From Mesodorylaimus sp. YZB2_4 (lineage: Eukaryota > Nematoda > Enoplea > Dorylaimida > Dorylaimidae), in the NCBI GenBank assembly GCA_030248295.1, contig JASANH010000652.1, forward strand, positions 186,001-250,000: a DNA stretch of 64,000 bases, given 5' to 3'. Below the pieces are notes generated by a model. That model was not told the DNA's origin, did not search any database, and worked only from the letters and a program-made list of their open reading frames with translations. The translations under genes and the position numbers were made by a program. Below are positions 39,190 through 49,700 of this stretch, in pieces (within the stretch, counting starts at the first letter, position 1; the number at the start of each line of letters is the position of its first letter).

Positions 39190-39560
39190 CTAGAGCAGTC
39201 GAAATGTACATCCTGGACTGGCCACCACTTTTCTTGGACGTTACGGGTGGGCTGTGAACTCTGTCGGTGCCCTCGACGTTTGGCATTTGTCTCTATATTT
39301 CGAGCACCTCGACGGCACTAGGTGAGTCACCGACGGCCTGGAGTTCAAGGTCAGCGAAGGTTTGTGGTTTTACATACCCGATGATCTCTTGCTCACCTCA
39401 CACTGCACACTCGGACTCGTCGAGTTGTCCGAGTAGAGAGACGACAGCCAACGAATAGGTAGCCTTAGTCGGCTTGGAAAATGGCAGGTTCACAGCCCAC
39501 TCAACATTGTCATTGAAAGTCGTTGTCTGGCCTGCATAGCCTCATGTTAAAGCGTAGAGA
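39190..39560. repeat. Two family 2 repeat fragments in inverted orientation
   Basis: 39190-39400 matches the 27 kb copy in minus orientation (GTGGGCTGTGAACTCTGTCG, then GAGCACCTCGACGGCACTAG). 39410-39560 matches the opposite orientation (GGCAGGTTCACAGCCCACTC). Together they form an imperfect palindrome of about 370 bases. Confidence 0.55.
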
Positions 39561-39717
39561 GGTAGAGAGAAAATCTGCCGCCTGTGCTGCACTCAACAAG
39601 ATTACTGCTAGCCATGAGTTCAGGCCCCACTGAGTCAGATTTTCCACGTCCGAAAAACAATGGTTGTAAGAAAATACGAAATTCCGTCGTTGCCATCTGG
39701 ATCCGTATTCCATGAAG

Positions 39718-40480
39718 GGAGTGACTTGTGGATCAAGGCTGGATCGGACATCTGATCCGACCTGAACTATCCGATTGAGGAGTGGAAACGTAGTGGAAAT
39801 ATCCGTTTTTATAAAATTTTGCAGCTACGGTTACAGTCAGTTATAAGACGTGAATCTTCTTTACTTTACTTTATCAGCTTGTAAATTAGATCCATGATAA
39901 GCAGCGTGATATAGCCCTGAGAGGGGTGCTGCTTGCGCCGCGGCACCATGACGATGAATTCTGTATGTTTATCATGGGGCCTTTCGAAAAATGATGATGC
40001 GTTATTGATTGTTCAAAAATTTACAAGTATTTCACATGATCCGATCCGATCCGATCCGACATACCCCCATCCGATCCGGCCGTAAGTGGTGGAGCTTTTG
40101 CACCAGGCCGAAAATCCTTGTCTTCCGATCTACATACTGTAGCCGATGGCTGAAGTATGACATGCATGCAGTCAGATGCTGACGTGATGCTGCACCTGTA
40201 CTGTAGCACGCGCCCATCATCTAGGTACGTCAGTACCAGGGGAAGCGTCTACTGATCGTCAGTTCCGACGTTCCGGCTCTCGTAAGAGGTGCGCGTGATG
40301 TGGAGAGTTCACGCTCTGTACATGAAACTCACGATCAGAGCGACAGTTTCCGACTCGTAGTCTAAAACTGGTAAATATCAACCCGACTGGTTGACCCCAC
40401 TGTGCCTCGATTGACACACTCTCGGCTCGGCTGGGGGTCAGCTGCCAGTTCCGTGCAGAGGATCGATAGCCAGACGAGCC
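39718..40480. repeat. Composite repeat with GATCC-type arrays
   Basis: Degenerate GATCC/GATCCGA runs lie at 39740-39780 and 40036-40078. They are followed by the module GTGGAGCTTTTGCACCAGGC (40086), a copy of the repeat also found in the BTB intron (40300-40410), and the module GCCAGTTCCGTGCAGAGGAT (40442). The same modules surround different short arrays at 43.8-45.6 kb and 62.4-62.9 kb. Confidence 0.6.
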
Positions 40481-40828
40481 CTGACAATCAGATGAAGCAC
40501 CTGAAACCCTGCCCTAAAATGGTCAGCAACCTCAGCACTCGATTAGTTGGCAAGGTTCCATTTTACCAGAATTTGCTGGCCAGACTGCGCTGCAAAACCA
40601 TGTCTTTCACCAGCTTTATGACATCAGGTTTGGCTAGCGATGAGTAGTGTCACACATTTTGTTAGCCGAGCTACCTTCATCAGTTTATCATATAGCTAAC
40701 CACGCAAATGCATGTTCTTCTCACTTCCGATTCACCACTCCACGAAATCCGAGTACCTACTGTACTTCATAATTTCAAAATCACTATTCCAGCCCGCTAT
40801 GCATCATTAGTCTTGCATCGATCGATGC

Positions 40829-42775
40829 CTAAATTTCGATTATATCAGCCACACGTTCATCACCGAACAGGACCCTGGACAATTCTTTGGTCACATTAGT
40901 CCACCTCTCCGATTCCTTGACGCTGATTAAACGCCAAGAACGTACTAATTTTTTGGCATACAATAAAGCTCGATATAAATTGCCAATACGCATTTGATTC
41001 TTGTAGATCTCTTGCAATAATTGTACCGAGTACGGAAGATCAGTGAACGAAGTGGCCAATGCCAAGGCTCGATGGACCACGAAAACAGCATTGCTGAGCT
41101 CACTGTCCGATCGATACGTTTGCAATTCTTTTAAAAATGTTTTCAATAAATTGACATCTTGGATTTCAAACGAATCCTTGATCGATGGCCGATTGTAGAT
41201 TTCTTCCGCTTTTTCGATAATCTCACAATATCGATTCATGATTTCGATTGATTCCTTTCGATCAGCTTTGCAAAGTCGGCACTGGCATTGGAATCCGTAT
41301 CGTTCGAGTTTTTTCATTCGATCTTCGGAGGAAATTAGCGCATCGGTATATTCGATCAGCAATTCTTGACCGATCTCGATATTCTTCTTGGCTCGAATAA
41401 ATATGAAATCACCGATCGTGAAATGCCAGCAGTTGGCATCGACGCACGAGTGATTCAAATACGAGGGCATGATCCATAAACCGCAATCCGAGCCATGATT
41501 CGCACGAGTCGGATACAACCATTTGTCACTCGCAGCGAATGTGTTCTGGTTGATAATCCCGAGGACGCGATTCACATTCACAGTGGTTGATCCATGGTTG
41601 ATGGAGGACGATGCCACGTCGATCGATCTGGAGTCGACTGGTCCGCTATCGATTTGCTTGGGATCGATCAGTCCCCTATCGATAGACCCAGTATCGATCG
41701 GTCCGCTGCTGGCCGTCTCGTCATCGATATTGATGCACCCAGAATCCATCGGTGTTTTATCGATCTGTCCTTCATCAATTAGTCCGCCAATGATCCCACA
41801 ACTGACCAGCCCGACATCGATCGGTTCGGGATCGATCAGTCCAGTATCGATAGATCCGCTGTTGGTCGACTCGCCACCTATTGGTCCGCCATCGACCGAC
41901 TCGTCATCGATATTGATAGACCCAGAATCCATTAGTCCTTTATCGATTGGTCCTCCGATAGTATACCTACGATTGCTTGACCCAACATCAATCGGTTTGG
42001 AATCGATCAGTCCGGTATCGATCGGTCCGTCATCGACCAATCGCTTTGATCGATCGGTTTCCTCCATCCAACCGAGCTCTTCTCCAGCAAACAGCTGATA
42101 AAATGAGTTGGCCGATTTCGGGTTGCTCTTCAATTTCTTGCATATTTTTGTAGCCATCGGCACTGGATGAACAAGCTGACGAGTCGTCCCACCCCCACCC
42201 ACAATAAAATACTCCTCCGAAGCATGCACGAAGACGAATGCTTTGCTCGCCATTAGTAAAGTCCCCTGGTCGATTTTGCCCTTCGCAATTAGTCCACGTC
42301 CTTTCCCATCGATTTTTTGAATTTCAAATTTGTCCGAAGCATAATATTCGACATGATTTTCTAAAATTTTTGATCGTTTTGCCTCTTCTATCATCAAAAT
42401 CAAATCATATTCGCCCCATGATCGCTCCAAATCTTTAATCAACTCTCTGATGATGGCATTTTTGGAGACTTCTTCGTCCTGACGACATGATTCGCCCAAA
42501 AATTTTGCAGCTTCCTCAAAACGGTTTAGCATGATCAGAGACTTGGTTTTTCGAAAGAGTAGCTTGATGTCCGTTGGCTCAAATTTCAAACCAGTTTCGG
42601 CATCTTTCAATGCGAGGAGTGGTTGATTCATTCGCAAATAAGTCACGGCTCGATTCGAGTAAAGGATTGGATTTTCAGGATTCTCTTCGATGGCTTTCGT
42701 GTACAATTTCGCAGCATTCGGATAATCTTTTCTGATAAAATAGATATTGCCCTCCGTTTTTAATTGATCAGCCAT
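40829..42775 (-). CDS. TPR-SET domain protein, intronless copy 1 with internal repeat insertion
   Basis: A single open frame of 648 residues without introns. The N-terminal TPR array spans about residues 5-115 (GNIYFIRKDYPNAAKLYTKA; NPILYSNRAVTYLRM). The SET domain is split: its N-terminal part (GKGRGLIAKGKIDQGTLLMA) lies near residue 158, and the catalytic NHSC motif (SYLNHSCVDANC) and EYTD are near 440-475, followed by a zinc-binding CQCRLC. This is like SMYD proteins but without a MYND finger; lysine methyltransferase activity is inferred only from the fold. Between the SET halves, about residues 245-396 form a degenerate pentapeptide-like repeat (GPIDTGLIDSKPIDVG) that is absent from the paralogue at 51.9-53.4 kb. 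Lack of introns suggests origin by retrocopying. Confidence 0.9.
   Translation of the reverse strand: MADQLKTEGNIYFIRKDYPNAAKLYTKAIEENPENPILYSNRAVTYLRMNQPLLALKDAETGLKFEPTDIKLLFRKTKSLIMLNRFEEAAKFLGESCRQDEEVSKNAIIRELIKDLERSWGEYDLILMIEEAKRSKILENHVEYYASDKFEIQKIDGKGRGLIAKGKIDQGTLLMASKAFVFVHASEEYFIVGGGGTTRQLVHPVPMATKICKKLKSNPKSANSFYQLFAGEELGWMEETDRSKRLVDDGPIDTGLIDSKPIDVGSSNRRYTIGGPIDKGLMDSGSINIDDESVDGGPIGGESTNSGSIDTGLIDPEPIDVGLVSCGIIGGLIDEGQIDKTPMDSGCINIDDETASSGPIDTGSIDRGLIDPKQIDSGPVDSRSIDVASSSINHGSTTVNVNRVLGIINQNTFAASDKWLYPTRANHGSDCGLWIMPSYLNHSCVDANCWHFTIGDFIFIRAKKNIEIGQELLIEYTDALISSEDRMKKLERYGFQCQCRLCKADRKESIEIMNRYCEIIEKAEEIYNRPSIKDSFEIQDVNLLKTFLKELQTYRSDSELSNAVFVVHRALALATSFTDLPYSVQLLQEIYKNQMRIGNLYRALLYAKKLVRSWRLISVKESERWTNVTKELSRVLFGDERVADIIEI
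41590..42040 (-). repeat. Coding 15-base-period repeat tract inside SET copy 1
   Basis: About 450 bases of degenerate repeats built on ATCGATCGGTCC-like units encode xIDxG pentapeptides in frame. A longer unit is visible as well: the block containing INIDDE occurs twice. The tract keeps the reading frame open. It interrupts the region between the two halves of the SET domain. Confidence 0.85.
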
Positions 42776-43844
42776 TTTTTAATCACTTCGCTCTTTATAA
42801 ACAACGACGACAGGCTAAACTTTTAAGCAAAGCGGAGTTAAATAGAAAGAATCTAACAAATATAGTGTCTTAGTCCGACCTATTTTTTGATGCAATTTCG
42901 AAATCCTGTTCCGTTTCTAAAATTAAGCGAAAATAGACATTACGAGAAGTACAGTACATTTTGTAGGTTTGCACTTTCTGTGAGCGCATTCGAATCCTCA
43001 ATTGAGGGAATCTATGCATGAAGGTGTGTCACGTATAGTCTGCAATGTAAAGTGCAGGTGCATAGTTCACTCTCTCATACCTGTCAGATCACACACAACA
43101 ATGTTAGCTTTCATTAGCTGACGATGCAAGAACATAGAGCAGGCATGTGCTGAGTATCTTTCATCCAAACCTTCGAAATGACGGACTGCAGTGCACTGGA
43201 AGCTGACGAGTTGGTTATTCTATTACGCAACAGTGTAAAGTCCCGATAGGGCCCTTTGCATTGTGACTAGTTCATAATATGGTCAAAAACCTGCACAAAG
43301 TTTCTTGTAAGGACAGAAATTAGGAAGATGGCGAAAGAAGAATGTATTTGTCGTCAGCGCTTACAATGATTGGCGCTAGCTTTTGTTTACAGCACAGAAA
43401 CGCAGAAAAAGCGGCCGTTTTTATGAAGTGTTGTTCAGAAGCCTTTGGATGCTAGACTCATCTGTTCGATCTTCTGTGCATTTGTAGGTACCGTACTTGG
43501 CAGCAGATATATTACTCACGCGAAGCCTGTTCACAGGTGACCCTACTCGTGGCCTAGCATGTTAGGTTAGGCTTCCGCCCCTTCTGAGGCGCTCAATCAC
43601 TGGCAGCCGGGCAAACCATGTGGTGCAATGTCCACTCGGATACCCTACCTGCACGTCCAACAATGCCTTCAGTTTGGCTATGCTCGCTGTGGTGCATGCA
43701 CTGCTGCCATCTACCCGTCCCTATATGGATCTCGATAGGAATGTACTTAGCCGTCCTGTTTGCTTATCCAGACGATATCCGGACTGAAAAAGTTGGAGCT
43801 GCATATTATGCACTTGGTAAGTTGTAATACGACTATGGGAGTAG
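42776..43844. other. Intergenic region, no gene seen
   Basis: About 1.1 kb upstream of the first SET gene. Acceptor-like AAAAGTTTAG lies about 50 bases before its ATG on the minus strand. One TACAGTA lies near 42952. Nothing else is recognised. Confidence 0.5.
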
Positions 43845-45600
43845 TACTAAAGGGAGTGACCGTGGGGCTTTTGCACCATGCCAGATCTATGGCAGCCAAC
43901 TATTGTAAGAAGTGACCTGATGGTCAGAATTCTATAAACCTTGATTGACCGATCCTTGGTCGAAGTCAGGGTCAAGGTCAGCAAATTTTTTGGGGTCCGG
44001 TCAAAGTCAGGGTCAGGTCAGAATTTCTTGCACCTGGTCAGAGTATTCTGACAGCGAAAGAAAGTAAATTTAGTGAAATGTTGGTAAAGGATTCTTAGCT
44101 TTCGCCTTCCTGTGTGGAAATCTGGGGCAGTTTTACAGTTCTGAATCCCAAGGCATGTCCTAAATTCTAGGACAGCTCAAGTCATTTCACAGCTTGGTGT
44201 CCCATCAAAGGATACCAAGCTGTCTTTAATTTAGGACGACCTCGACCATGTCCGGACACTTTGCAGTGTCTTTTTTTCCATCAGCGCTGCCAGGCGCAGG
44301 GCGATTGCCCTTGATCTACAATAGGGCAATATTGAGCTGACCTTCTAGAGCAGGTTTTAGGGCAATCTTTGGGCGTCTTGAGGTTTTAGCGCTTTGCCTT
44401 AGCTCTCTCGACGGTTCTTTTCAGCTGAGCTAAAGTTCTGTCGTCCTTATTTAGCTATTGAGGCCAAAAAAGGGAAGACAGAATGCCATCATCATCCTTC
44501 GACCAGTATTGGGTGCCCAGCTTACACGTTCAGCATGTATTTCCCGCATTAAATTTTGTGGTCTGCTAAAATTTGGTCATCCTTTTTTATTGTGAAACAA
44601 GGAGTGACATGTCTTCGGACACGCGTAAATCTACGGATAAGGCACCTCTGGGACAGCAACTGTATTGCGAAGCGTCCTAAATTAATGTCTCAGCGTTTTC
44701 GCAAGTTGTTGTCCAAACCAATGCCCTGAATTCGTACCCGTCCTGAAATTAAGATGGCATTGACAAACTAGCCCCTGCTGATTGCGAGTCTTGTGCTATT
44801 GCAGTTATCTTACTCGCACAGTAACCTACCAGCCCAGCTGCATAGACTACTGTGTGCCAGCCTTGTGCTTGAATGCGCATGCCATCCATCTGTGGCATAG
44901 CCACTCTCTCTTCCCATTCGTTCATGTCCAACCAAACTTGGCTTCATTGCAGCAAGATATTATGTCTGTCCAACCACTTCCACCCTAGTAAGGCGCTTTT
45001 TCTCGCAAGCCAGCATTGCGACGGTGGGGGGGGGGGGGGGCAGGCAGTTGGAACAGGAATTGATGTTATAAAGAATGAGATTTATTTTTGATTTTCAATG
45101 GGTACCAGATTCTTTAGTTTCCCCAAAGCAGTGAAAACAGCTTTGAATATCTTTCTGAGCTTGATAAAAATTCAGTTTCTTGGGCTGCACGAGAAGTGTT
45201 ACGTAATGCCAGGAAATTGTCTGCTGCAGTAAAATTTCTTGGAAAATTTGCAAACACAGGGAAGCTTTGTTTCTGGTGCTAATTATGAGCAAAATTTTTT
45301 GATTGAGCGATGTCAGAGTCAGAGCCAGAAAATTTACTATTCCTCGCAGGTCATTGGTCAGGTCAGAAAGTTTTTTTGGTTCGGTCAAGCAGAAGGTCAC
45401 GTCAGAAAATTTTTTTAGGGGTCGTTCAAGGTCAGGATCAGGTCAGACAGTGAAAAACCCAGGTCATTGGAACACTACAGCCAACCAAGCTTTTTGACCT
45501 AGTCCATGGCTGAAAGATCATTCTGACGGATGAGGCTCCCAGCTGCTGGCTCCGTGCAGAGTATCGATTGCCAGTCGAGCCTCTACAGAGTCAGGATTGA
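43845..45600. repeat. Composite repeat with GGTCA-type arrays
   Basis: The module CTAAAGGGAGTG...GGCTTTTGCACCATGCC (43850-43890) is followed by a degenerate GGTCA/GTCAGG array (43940-44050). After about 1.2 kb of unique-looking sequence comes a second array (45305-45450), whose units repeat AGGTCAGAAA followed by T runs. The module GCTGGCTCCGTGCAGAGTAT (45545) closes the block. A 15-base G run lies at 45026-45040. The same end modules occur at 40 kb and 62.4-62.9 kb. Confidence 0.6.
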
Positions 45601-46548
45601 CAACAGGCATGGCATATTGGGAAACTAAGGCCATATATTCAGAATATCTAGCCAGAGTTGTGGTCTCTTACACACCCTTCTTTACATCGATCATTTCGCA
45701 TAGTAGGTACTCGACACTGCGATAGCACAGCACAGCCATTTGCGAATGCATGTTTCTCGATCGCCTGACCGAAACTGCAAAAATTGAGAATACACGGCCA
45801 AAATTCAAAAACCAACCTTGGGACTTTATTGTACCCGTCGACTTCGCTCCCGAGCGTGCTTATATTGTAGATTGATACCTGTGGAGCGTTTCAATCATGG
45901 ATTTTCGCAAGCAGCGCACCTGAAAATCCAGATTTGAATTCCGCAAAAGAATCGACCAGCAACTAACGAAGGCCATACTGTAAAGTACGCTGCATACCTA
46001 TTTCGGCATGTCTTCGCGAAGTGAGTTCGAAGAGAGCGTCAAGAAACAAAGATGCGCGTGCTCTTGACGTGCGCAGCGTCAGTAGCAAGAGCACGCCACG
46101 CTAGCTGAAAGAGTATTGTAAAGTGTCCTCGCGAGGCAGGTGCCTGGATTTGGAAGAGAGGACTATCATTCTGTTTGGAGCTCTCGATCTGCGAGGTTGC
46201 GTGTGGGAATCTTCTCGTGCGACAAAGTGCGAAAGCGACGTGTGTGGCGATCAATCGAAGTGGCGGGGATTCGAAGCAAGTCGATCATCGAAAATGGCGA
46301 ACGGAAAACACTCGTTGGGCGAAGCTATGCGCAAGATGCGGCGCAATCCAGAACGGAAGTGGAAAGCGGAATGCAAGTCGAAGAAACGCGGGTCGATCAA
46401 TATCAAATTGAAGAAATGCATGTGCAAGTCGCCGACCCTGAAGAAATCCAAGTCGAAGACGGCGATCCTGAAGAAATGCAAATCGAAGCCAGTCCAGTCG
46501 AAACGCAAGTCGATGTGGAAGCGAGCGAAGAAACTGGTCGAGTCCCCG

Positions 46549-49217
46549 ATGGCCAAGAACGTGCTCCTGATCTTCGCCCTGGTGGCGATGGTGAAACGAA
46601 GCTGCGGTAAGTCTTGTTTCTTTTCGCTTTATGGATCCCATAAAATCAGATGGGCTAAGTTGGCGGAAGCGCTTGTGTTGTGCTCCCAGGAATGTTCCGT
46701 TTGGCTTTCTGTCTACCTTAAGCCCTAAGCATATCTAAGCCAAAGAAAAAGCCAGACCTAGAGCGCCCTTTTGAGATATACTGCAGGTTTTCGAGAAGAA
46801 ATATAGGCCAGGCCCCGGCTGGTTTTCCCGGCTAGATAGATTTGAAGATTGCTGAACATTCCGTAATTTAGCTCCTCGACTTAGCCATGGGCATCCAGAA
46901 TCTTTGACTCGCAAACGCTACCCCCCTGAAAATTCTTCTGACGAAAAAATGCTTTGAGTTTCCCCGTGGTTCTAGGCGTTGAATATGCTGAGAAGCCTTT
47001 CTCTAAAATGCTGCGCAGTGGTTGTACTGCAGTTGCCTAAAGGCTCTGCATTTTTTCAAAAAGAACTTCCGGTGGGTTTTGAACTGATCGCAAACACGGA
47101 ATCTATTAAAGGGCTTAGCCGAGAGGTCTCTCCGACTCATATCCACTACCTAGCCTCATCCACGTTGCTTAACACTTTACACTGCTCTAAACGTGGTTAT
47201 TCTAAAACAGCTGACGTGCTCTTCCGCGATCAATTCGGAGACACGGTGTCGTTGGTGTACGAAGGCGGCCAGGTGCACTTCGACGTCACTGGTGGACCTT
47301 CTGGCATCAAGGCTGTTCTGTTGGACAATGAGGGGAAGAAACTGTTCGAGACCACGCTGAACGAGCAGGGCAATGGTGTGCTCATCCTCAATCTTACGGC
47401 TAATACCAAACTGGATACCTACTATTACAAGCTCCAGCGCGAAAACGCCGTCCTGAAGATGGCTTTCAAGCTAGTTTACATGATGTGTAAGTGGCAAAGA
47501 TTAACACTTGCTATTCGCAAATACTGAACACCGATTTTCAGGCGGCAGCGACCGCAAGATAAAGTGCGAGGAATACAACAAGCCGCACTGCATCATCACT
47601 GAAGAGGGACCACATTGCGGAAAAGTACGAGCATGGGATTGCTTCCACCACGAAGTGCCATTTTCAGCCAGCAGTAGTCTGATCTGCGGTGGAGAAAAGC
47701 GCACGCTATGCGAAATTCTCGCGAATGGCAAGTACGAGGAGGCAACGGCCAAACAAAACGTCTCGTGCGGATGTAAGGTGTTTTCCAGTGTCATTATTAT
47801 TCTACCTACAATATATTTTTGTGCAGATCGCTTCCCCGCCATCTCCCACAACAACGCAATGCGTCTGTTCAACAGTGCGTTCCGCTACGATCGAAACTCC
47901 AAGCTCGTTCTCGGATGCCCAGAATTCTCGGCGGTACATGGCGGCGAACAGAGCTGCTGGGTGATAAACTCGGAAGGGCGCGCTCAGCCTGTCGACTTGT
48001 CGAATAAGGAGTGCCGTCACAGCGATATTCACCTTCCCGATGACCTGCTCTCACATACCAGAGCCCTGAAGCTCTACTGCAGAATGAGGCTGCGCAGCCA
48101 TCTCAGAATGGCCTCCGTGAAGAACATCCTCGTCATCTTCAGTGTGTCTCGTGCTGGTTTGTCGACTACTTGGGCGATCCTTGGCATCTTTCTTTTAGAT
48201 GGCAAACTGGAGTGCAAGGTCCAGAAAGTGGAAAAAGGCGAAGTCACGGTCAAATGCTGGCTGAATCCCCCGCCCGGACCGGGGTTCTCGTTCACTGGGG
48301 TCGTCGAGAACCAGGACGGCGAGATGTGGAAGGTGAGGGAGTGACTGATTTCAGACACTTGCAATTCGAACATTTGCTTCACCCCAGCTCAACGACGATG
48401 GCTTGTTCAATACAACCGATACTGGCCTGCACAAAGTCGAGTACGACGCTTGCTTCCACGACTCGTTGAATTCGCGCCAATCAATCTGCAACATGTTCAG
48501 CGCAACTGTCAACGTCAAGAGTAAGTTCTCTGATCAAAATTGTGCTGTTTCTGTGTCGTTGGATCGAACAAGCTCGACGTTTTTTGTAATTTAGCGACAA
48601 GGGATGAAAATAATGGAGACATGCAAGGCCTGGGTAAGCGAGTAGATGATATTTTCTACAGGGCCAAAAGACGTAACGCGAGTATTTTTCTTGTAGGCGT
48701 TTGGATCGTCGTTGGTGTCTCCATGTTCGTTGCCATCCTGATTTCCGCCTTCTGGCGCTCGCGCAAACGCCGTCAAGCCAAGGAGTCGATCGAAGAAAGG
48801 CACGCCGAGCCGGCCGAAGAGAAGACCATCAAGGGGCACCCGGGAATGATCGAAACCACCAACGGGACCGAAAGCGCAACGTGGGAAGAACTGAACATCG
48901 CGCTGTCGAAAAAGACCAAGATGGCCCTGGCGTGCCTCAACAAACAGTTCAAGCAGATCACGGACGAAGGCAGGGCTGTCAAAATGACGGGAGTGCGCCA
49001 CACAGCCGGAGGCGCCCAGGACATCTGGACGTCGAAGCAGATGGTCCTGAACAGCGTGCCCAAAGACGAGACACGCTCGCTGCACGTGAATTCCCTGAAA
49101 GACTCTTACGGTCAGTCGGTGATGCGGTCGATGCACATCCCGAAGCAGCTGAGTCAGAAGACCAAAGTGACGATCAAGGACGAAACGGGGCGTCGCGCCA
49201 TGCCGTTGAGGATGTGA
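46549..49217 (+). CDS. Type I single-pass membrane protein with Cys-rich ectodomain, unknown function
   Basis: Eight exons join in phase to 568 residues: 46549-46606, 47211-47486, 47542-47772, 47827-48141, 48199-48332, 48388-48520, 48595-48633 and 48697-49217. The start gives a signal peptide (MAKNVLLIFALVAMVKRSC). The ectodomain of about 385 residues has many cysteines (CEEYNKPHC, GPHCGKVRAWDC, NGKLECKVQ...KC, DACFHDSLNSRQSIC) and looks like two or three beta-rich modules. A membrane helix (VWIVVGVSMFVAILISAFW) and stop-transfer RSRKRRQAK precede a basic cytoplasmic tail of about 150 residues. The donor ending exon 4 is uncertain; GTTTGT at 48157 is an in-frame alternative. The open frame also continues upstream of the chosen start through a Lys-rich stretch to 46123. 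No known family is recognised; a receptor or adhesion role is only inferred from topology. Confidence 0.72.
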
Positions 49218-49359
49218 TCTGAAGAAGGGACCGGAGAAGATGGCCGTGAGTGTGACCTCGTGGATGAATCTCGTTCGCTAACTACTAATCTGCGCCTTCT
49301 GCAAGAAAGCTGGCGTAAAATTTGTGAAAAAGCATGTCTTTTTTGAAATTCTTTATGGG

Positions 49360-49512
49360 TTGGGCCCCGTGCAGCCCCAGCTCCCCCGCGGGACTTCCAA
49401 CCAGTTTTGCCTATAGCCAGCCAGCAGTCATGACATGATAAGCGAGGCCGTGAGGCGAACAGCTCTCATGGCAGCTTCCCTCTACGCGTCTCTCCACTAG
49501 GGGCACGTGTTC
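49360..49512 (-). repeat. Family 2 repeat tail fragment
   Basis: GGTTGGGCCCCGTGCAGCCC through CTCTCCACTAGGGGCAC matches 27117-27265 nearly base for base in the same orientation. Only the 3' part of the element is present, consistent with 5' truncation. Confidence 0.75.
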
Positions 49513-49604
49513 TAATGTTTATGCTTCAAAGACCTCTTGAATGCATTGGCTGTTTTGACCTCACTGCCTGGCAAGCCATGGCGAGATTGATCTCCTCTGG
49601 CTGG

Positions 49605-49700
49605 TGGGCTGATGTTTCAGCCGCAGTTATAGTCGCAAGACTTGCCTGCTGCAGTCGGAGTTTTTGTTCCATCGACTCGGTCATATTCTATCCTTGGCCT
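49605..49700 (+). repeat. Family 3 repeat copy
   Basis: GGGCTGATGTTTCAGCCGCA, GCAAGACTTGCC and CAGTCGGAG with TTCCATCGACTCGG parallels 30780-30900. It lies about 100 bases downstream of a family 2 fragment. Confidence 0.5.

Noticed and set aside
41523..42098. Plus-strand 191-codon open frame opposite SET copy 1
   Set aside because: It is the complement of the 15-base repeat tract, which stays open in more than one frame because of its composition.
43940..45460. Nuclear-receptor response element cluster
   Set aside because: The GGTCA words are part of a degenerate tandem array inside a repeat, so repeat origin explains them better than selected binding sites.
48701..49222. Second long open frame overlapping the last exon of the membrane protein
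   Set aside because: It is an Arg/Gln/Asp-rich shadow frame; the other frame carries the membrane helix and fits the upstream exon phases.
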